Source: Owenia fusiformis
Lineage: Eukaryota > Annelida > Polychaeta > Sabellida > Oweniidae
Reading direction: 5' to 3'
Assembly: GCA_903813345.2 (NCBI GenBank)
Contig: CAIIXF020000005.1
Location: forward strand, 25,983,375 to 26,047,374
Length of the DNA stretch: 64,000 bases
The position numbers and the translations under genes were made by a program. Of this stretch, positions 60,601-64,000 are shown piece by piece. The notes below the pieces were generated by a model. That model saw nothing but the letters and a program-made list of their open reading frames with translations. It made no database searches and was not told the origin of the DNA. The stretch's first letter is position 1, and each line of letters opens with the position of its first letter.

Positions 60601-61830
60601 ATATTATGAATTCAATTTTAAGTCAGATTTGAATTTCTGAGAACTTGTAGATGATTTTGGAAAAATAAATTGGTCAATTTGAAGCAAGTTGAAAAAGACC
60701 TTTTTAACACTGAGAAGGTTATTGAAGGTGAAATCTCAAATCTAAAGTCAGATTTGAATCGATGATTTTGAGAAAAATTCTAAACAGAATTTGTTAAGTT
60801 ATTGGAAGTTGTAAGAATTTGTTACAGACACCGTTCGCCCACCACCAAAGGCCATCAAAGAAACGGAGACAATAACAGTATGTCACCACTTTTATGCGGT
60901 GACATAAAAATTCAAAACAAATCAATTTTCAAATCATCAATTATAATTCCACACTTTAAGATAATGTGCTTTAACAGTTTAATGTCAATAGCCAATAATG
61001 ATGTAGTTTACATAGAAAAACACATACGTCAATGAAATGTTTTGCTGATGAAACTCATGATGAATAGATTAATCTGCATTAATTAATTGCAAAGTACGCA
61101 TCTAGAGTCCTTGTTCTCATATACACAAAGTAAAGTTACGTCTGATATAACTTTTAAAAGTTAAGTCAGAATCAATCAAAATTTGCAGATGATATAGTTG
61201 TAATAAAGATAAATGAACAAATATGGTGAAATAATACTTATAAAATAGTTAGGGTAACCATTGGGGAAGGACCCCGGGGCAGTCAAGAAAATTTAATTAA
61301 TTTTTACTTAAACACACCAGAACACCCTGACAATGGTGAAGTCAGATTCCATTGTCACAAATGACGGCCACATGTTCGTATCTGACTTTACCCTTGATCA
61401 CAAGGGGCAACCCAATAACCCAATATTGGGTTGACAGTTTTTGAGTTATTGCCCAGACAGACAGACAGACAGACATCTGGATGGATGGATGTCTGTATGG
61501 ATGGATGGATGTCTGTATGGATGGATGGACGTCTGTACTGATGGACAGATGGATCTGTTCTCTATATATCCCCCCAAACTTCATTTAATGGGATAACAAA
61601 GAAAACAGCTAGAAGCATAGCATAACCAGTTACACAAAAAATGAACTTTGAATATGTGACTCATATAATGTAACCAGCAGTAACATATGAAGAATCAGTT
61701 GTGTGCGACCCCACTTCCCCGTTATTCAAAAACCAATCACAGATGATACCTTTATGGTTGGTTGATCTTCCTTGCCATCCCCGGCTGTGGAATCCTCCAG
61801 CCAATCAGGCAAACTCTGTTCTGACAGCAA
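48688..61830 (-). CDS. C-terminal three exons of an unrecognised conserved-looking gene
   Basis: Three minus-strand exons in the same phase: 61830-61750 (27 codons, LLSEQSLPDWLEDSTAGDGK...), 60539-60435 (35 codons, GVPAVEDISNGLQHLWSLVA...SSLGRYE) and 48729-48688 (13 codons and stop, VDGSYEINLLSYT). Acceptors TTTGTAG, AATTACAG and TTTTTCAG and donors GTATCA and GTATGG fit. Joined, they give a 75-residue C-terminus ending ...LGRYEVDGSYEINLLSYT. All upstream exons lie beyond base 64000. I do not recognise the family. The first two exons look solid; linking the last one across an 11.7-kb intron is inference, supported by phase and by a natural-looking tail. Confidence 0.55.
49457..49850. repeat. 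Element with CAGGCCT ends, G-run and GCGTGACA-rich interior
   Basis: Left end CAGGCCTTTCAACTTGGG; right end read inward CAGGCCTGTCAACTGTCC. A nearly pure G tract runs 49536-49574. From 49585 on the interior repeats GCGTGACA/TGTCACGC and ACGCA words (for example TGCGTGACATTTTCTGTCACGCA). Confidence 0.7.
50395..51252. repeat. CAGTAGAACCTG-family element, 858 bp
   Basis: Left end TACAGTAGAACCTGTGTAAG; right end read inward TACAGTAGAACCTGCTAAGT. It holds many TGTTCCACTTA/TAAGTGGAACA motifs near both ends. The largest of three relatives in the window. Confidence 0.85.
51262..51420. mobile_element. Possible mariner-type end (ACAGGGTGGGCCAATAAAAA)
   Basis: The motif ACAGGGTGGGCCAATAAAAA resembles the tips of 60001-60383. 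No matching opposite end was found nearby. Confidence 0.3.
51900..52140 (+). promoter_or_regulatory. Promoter-like region inside the intron of the minus-strand gene
   Basis: In about 200 bp: a CCCCGCCCCC GC box (51923), TGACGTCA (about 52055), CATATATAG TATA-like box (about 52073), an ATTGG box (about 52118) and a possible donor GCGCGGTGAGTT (about 52126). This is unlike the surrounding AT-rich repeats. No clear coding exon follows, so its transcript is unknown. Confidence 0.3.
52440..54975 (+). repeat. Copies of the ACTCCACNGAGTAGCAAATC family
   Basis: Heads at about 52441 (ACAGCAACTCCACTGAGTAG) and 53622 (ATGGCAACTCCACGGAGTAG); a tail at about 54730-54975 (GGTATCAGCTTATAAAATTG, a GACAGATGAATG simple repeat, then GGCTTCGCTATATCCCTACT). 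53590-53965 is the inverse match of 1-370. At about 54655 GGTGGTGACATAAAATGA is an end of the GTCACCACC family. Confidence 0.7.
55800..56270 (+). repeat. Diverged 3' copy of the same family
   Basis: Contains AATGGCAGTCATTTTGAATT, GGTATTTGAGTTATGATTAA and TTCTTGAGCAGAG blocks, a GACAGACATACAGACAG simple repeat and an eroded tail CATGTGGGATAG. Another head starts at about 56717 (ACAGCAACTCCACCGAGTAG). Confidence 0.7.
57069..57249. repeat. GTAGCCAGG-family miniature element, second full copy
   Basis: Ends ACAGGCCCGTA and TACGGGCCTGT. The interior is the reverse complement of 45816-46010 (CCAGGGGGGGTTCAC, AAATCACTTGAAAAGTGCTC, CTGCATGATTTTGAAAGA). Confidence 0.88.
57480..57746 (+). promoter_or_regulatory. 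Promoter-like block with paired TGACGTCA sites and a 30-codon frame
   Basis: Contains ATTGGTCAAT, CACGTG, TGACGTCAGCGGG and its inverse CCCGCTGACGTCA 25 bp away, and ACTGCGCAGAC. Then ATG at 57654 opens a 30-codon frame (MEDEHKHKSTPFTMTDVRER...) to TAA at 57744-57746. It may be the 5' end of a gene or of a truncated mobile element; I cannot decide. TGACGTCAC recurs at about 57851. Confidence 0.3.
58015..58645. repeat. Foldback element with ~150-bp arms
   Basis: The left arm (58020-58170) holds CACCCCATGTAAACAGATCG, CTAAAATTACATTC, TTACTGCTTTATAAATGGTG, ATAAGTATGAGAATAG and GTCTTGATATT. The right arm (58458-58643) holds the inverse of each, with about 35 extra bases. The centre is about 290 bp. 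Confidence 0.85.
58650..60000. other. Intron sequence, one short dispersed repeat
   Basis: TGGTGGCGAAACTAGTAACT then ATTAACTCGCATCTGA near 58685 matches TGGTGGTGAAACTTGTAACT then GTCAACTCGCATCTGG near 55312. Nothing else recognised. Confidence 0.45.
60001..60383. repeat. Miniature element with ACAGGATGGGC ends
   Basis: Left end ATACAGGATGGGCCAAAAAA; right end read inward ATACAGGGTGGGCAAAAATA. About 383 bp, non-coding. It abuts the donor side of the 60435-60539 exon. Confidence 0.8.
60560..60905. repeat. GTCACCACC-family element copy
   Basis: AACAAGGCATTAACATGAAA then GTGTCACCACCT at 60580, and ATGTCACCACTTTTATGCGG then TGACATAAAA near 60885. The interior matches the inverse of 39240-39490. 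Begins 20 bp upstream of the 60539 acceptor. Confidence 0.7.
61308..61600. repeat. Fragment of the 45199 foldback arm joined to a simple repeat and family tail
   Basis: CACACCAGAACACCCTGACA then ATGGTGAAGTCAGAT matches an arm of 45199-45463. It is followed by TTGAGTTATTGCCCAGACAG, a GATGGATGTCTGTATG simple repeat and the tail TCTATATATCCCCCCAAACT then TCATTTAATGGGATAAC of the 17568-18622 family. Confidence 0.7.
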
Positions 61831-61899
61831 CTACAAATAATTCACTGATTTTTATTTTGGGGCAGTTTTATAAAATGCATTAAAACCTCCTCAGTATAC

Positions 61900-63020
61900 A
61901 TGTTGTGGTGAAACAAGTGTATGGTGTGAAATAATATTTTGTGATATGGTATGATCAAATCATATTGTGTTGTACAGTTCTCTGATGTATGGTCTGATAA
62001 TCATATGGTGTGATAGGATTCACTTTAATTGATATAATAATCATATGGTGCAATAATGAGTTACGTTAGTTTGGTATGACACCATACTAGTATGCTATGA
62101 TAGGATTCAACCTAGTTTGCTGTGATAATTACATGGTGTGATATGACTTACTTTAGCATGGTTTGATATGATAAACTATAGTATGGTGTGATAATCATAT
62201 GACCAATACAGAATTTCTCAAGCACAATATGTCCTGTATTGCACTTCAAATCATTCTATGACGCTTTTATTTGGTGATTTTGGGCCAATACATTTTACTT
62301 AAGAAATAATCACTAGGAAATATTCTGTATTCTCTGTATTGCTACTGAGATTGTCCACTCCATACCAATATTTTCTGTATTGCTACAAAGATGATCATAT
62401 GGCTATTATACCATACATGTACTGTATCAAATCTTATCGTATGATCTGATTTACAAATTGGTACATCACAAGAACTGACCAATCAGAGATTGTCAACTCA
62501 GTACCAATATTCTCTGTATTGCTACGAAGATTATCATATGGCTATTATACCATACATGTACTGTATCAAATCTTATCGTATGATCTGATTTACAAATTGG
62601 TACATCACAAGAACTGACCAATCAGAGATTGTCAACTCCATACCAATATTTTCTGTATTGCTACGAAGATGATCATATGGCTATTAAACCATACATGTAC
62701 TGTATCAAATCTTATCGTATGATCGGATTTACTGATTTACAAATTGGTACAGCACAAAAACTGACCAATCAGAGATTGCCCACTCCATACCAATATTTTC
62801 TGTATTGCTACAAAGATGATCATATGGCTATTATACCATACATGTACTGGATCAAATCTTATCGTATGATGAGATTTACTGATTTACAAATTGGTACAGC
62901 ACAAAAACTGACCAATCAGAGATTGTCAACTCCGTACCAATATTTTCTGTATTGCTACAAGGATGATCATATGACTATTATACCATACATGTACTGTATA
63001 AAATCTTATCGTATGATCTG
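61900..63020. repeat. Tandem repeats: degenerate 'ATCATATGGTGTGATA' words, then ~140-bp units
   Basis: 61900-62215 has irregular ATCATATGGTGTGATA words. 62347-63020 has about four and a half units of 138-149 bp, starting GAGATTGTCAACTCCATACC near 62347, 62485, 62625, 62770 and 62919, each with GATGATCATATGGCTATTAT and TACATGTACTGTATCAAATC. The 130-codon open frame at 62629-63021 is a translation of these units. Confidence 0.88.
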
Positions 63021-63580
63021 ATTTACTTGAGTATGATGCGATACCATATGTACATTATGATACAATTTACAGTGTGGTTCTGAGGATTTTTCTGTCACTC
63101 GACAAGTGGCATTCCACTTGTGTTTTCAAACTCGCCAATAAAAATTTACACTTGCCACTGCTGTTGCCACTGATGATAAATAATATGTACTCACAGTTTT
63201 TTGAATTCATGAATAAAAATCTTTAAAAAGAAAGTAATATGTTCATGAAAGTACTAAAGATTGACTTTGTTCTATAATATTCAACAATGGCGAAATACAT
63301 GTTTTTCATGTTAGACAATGTGGCAAGGCACTTCAATTTTACACTCGACACTAAATGTTTACATCCGCCTGGGACTACATTTTGTGACCAGTATTCAGTG
63401 AGTCAGACATTGGCAACAAATGACAGATGATTACAACTCAGTAATAAAACCAGATGGTGGCATTTTTCAAGGTTAATTCCTTGTTTAATATGGGATGATA
63501 AACATATGGTGTGCTAGCTATACATTAATGATATTCATTTATTGTGAGATATGATCTACAATAGAAAGGTATGATCCCCA
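63021..63580. other. Unrecognised sequence
   Basis: Contains a short hairpin ACAAGTGGCATTCCACTTGT near 63102 and nothing else that I can name. Confidence 0.4.
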
Positions 63581-63583
63581 TAT

Positions 63584-63840
63584 GATCCCAGGGGGTTCAC
63601 TGTTTAGAAAATTTGACGGGGGTCCTAGGCTGAACCCTCAGATATCAATATATTCCCATACCAATCTGTCAAATTCCAAATGTCCAAATACAAGACCAAT
63701 GCCATCCAAATGTCCAAATATAGATGAATGCCATACCAAATGTCCAAATATAGGACCAATGCCATAAAAATTTCCAAATATAGGACCTATGCCATACCAA
63801 GTGTCAAAATATGGACCAATTCCATACCAAAAGTCTTGTG
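63584..63840. repeat. Relative of the 28247-28817 element, opposite orientation, with ~30-bp tandem units
   Basis: CCAGGGGGTTCACTGTTTAG then AAAATTTGACGGGGGTCCTA, followed by about six units of CAATGCCATACCAAATGTCC plus AAATATAGGAC. The 61-codon plus-strand frame is the repeat. Confidence 0.75.
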
Positions 63841-63844
63841 AGAC

Positions 63845-64000
63845 TTAAAGTCGCCATATAAAGTTTAATCCACTTTGGCTTACAAAATGCTATTAAAGTG
63901 TGATATGTGAAACTTTTTTTTTAATTTCAAAAAGTGGTTTTTGAAGGACTTTTTGTACAAAAAATCATGAATTTATTTAAAAGTAACTTTTAGAGGTCAC
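63845..64000. repeat. Start of a TTAA-flanked element, cut by the window end
   Basis: TTAAAGTCGCCATATAAAGT then TTAATCCACTTTGGCTT matches the left part of 11891-12725, through TTTTAGAGGTCAC. Confidence 0.8.

Noticed and set aside
62629-63021. 130-codon open frame with repeated peptides (YQYFLYCYEDDHMAI type)
   Set aside because: It is the translation of a ~140-bp tandem array whose unit sometimes happens to stay open; no codon or protein signal beyond the repeat.

Overview
The window is nuclear DNA from an animal. It is AT-rich, its genes are split by GT-AG introns, and non-coding sequence predominates and is packed with miniature inverted-repeat elements, foldback hairpins and minisatellites. 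PRPF18, a synaptophysin-family gene and PSMA5 show a bilaterian. The frequent TACATGTA words, the low GC and the many small inverted-repeat elements suit a marine invertebrate (lophotrochozoan or invertebrate deuterostome), but the phylum cannot be fixed from this sequence alone. No bacterial operon, CRISPR array, tRNA, rRNA or virus was seen.

Layout. 1-4.2 kb: the 3' two-thirds of PRPF18 (+), whose last coding exon is the first unit of a minisatellite. 4.2-9.8 kb: intergenic, with a CRE-rich element holding a branched hairpin (7.2-7.75 kb) and two minisatellites. 9.8-31.5 kb: a six-exon synaptophysin-family gene (-) spread over 21.7 kb by introns full of mobile elements, including a complete 2.45-kb long-inverted-repeat foldback element with a 5-bp target duplication (18.97-21.41 kb). 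31.5-33.9 kb: a head-to-head intergenic region with nested TTAA-flanked elements. 33.9-37.0 kb: complete PSMA5 (+), 241 residues. 40.4-44.2 kb: an intronless gene with a TATA box and initiator, encoding an unrecognised 1211-residue low-complexity protein with a CtBP-type PMDLS motif. 44.2-48.6 kb: a 30-bp minisatellite, three foldback elements in 3 kb, and a 42-bp minisatellite split by an insertion. 48.7-61.8 kb: the last three exons of an unrecognised minus-strand gene, with an 11.7-kb intron full of repeats. 61.9-64 kb: tandem repeats and truncated elements.

The genes are unrelated in function: spliceosome second step, synaptic-vesicle membrane, 20S proteasome, a possible nuclear co-regulator, and an unknown. 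PRPF18 and the synaptophysin gene converge, the synaptophysin gene and PSMA5 diverge, and the orphan gene and the last gene converge. The most notable points are the orphan gene with a start-stop uORF touching its ATG, the foldback element with terminal hairpins, and the finding that four of the five genes have a minisatellite at or just past the stop codon.
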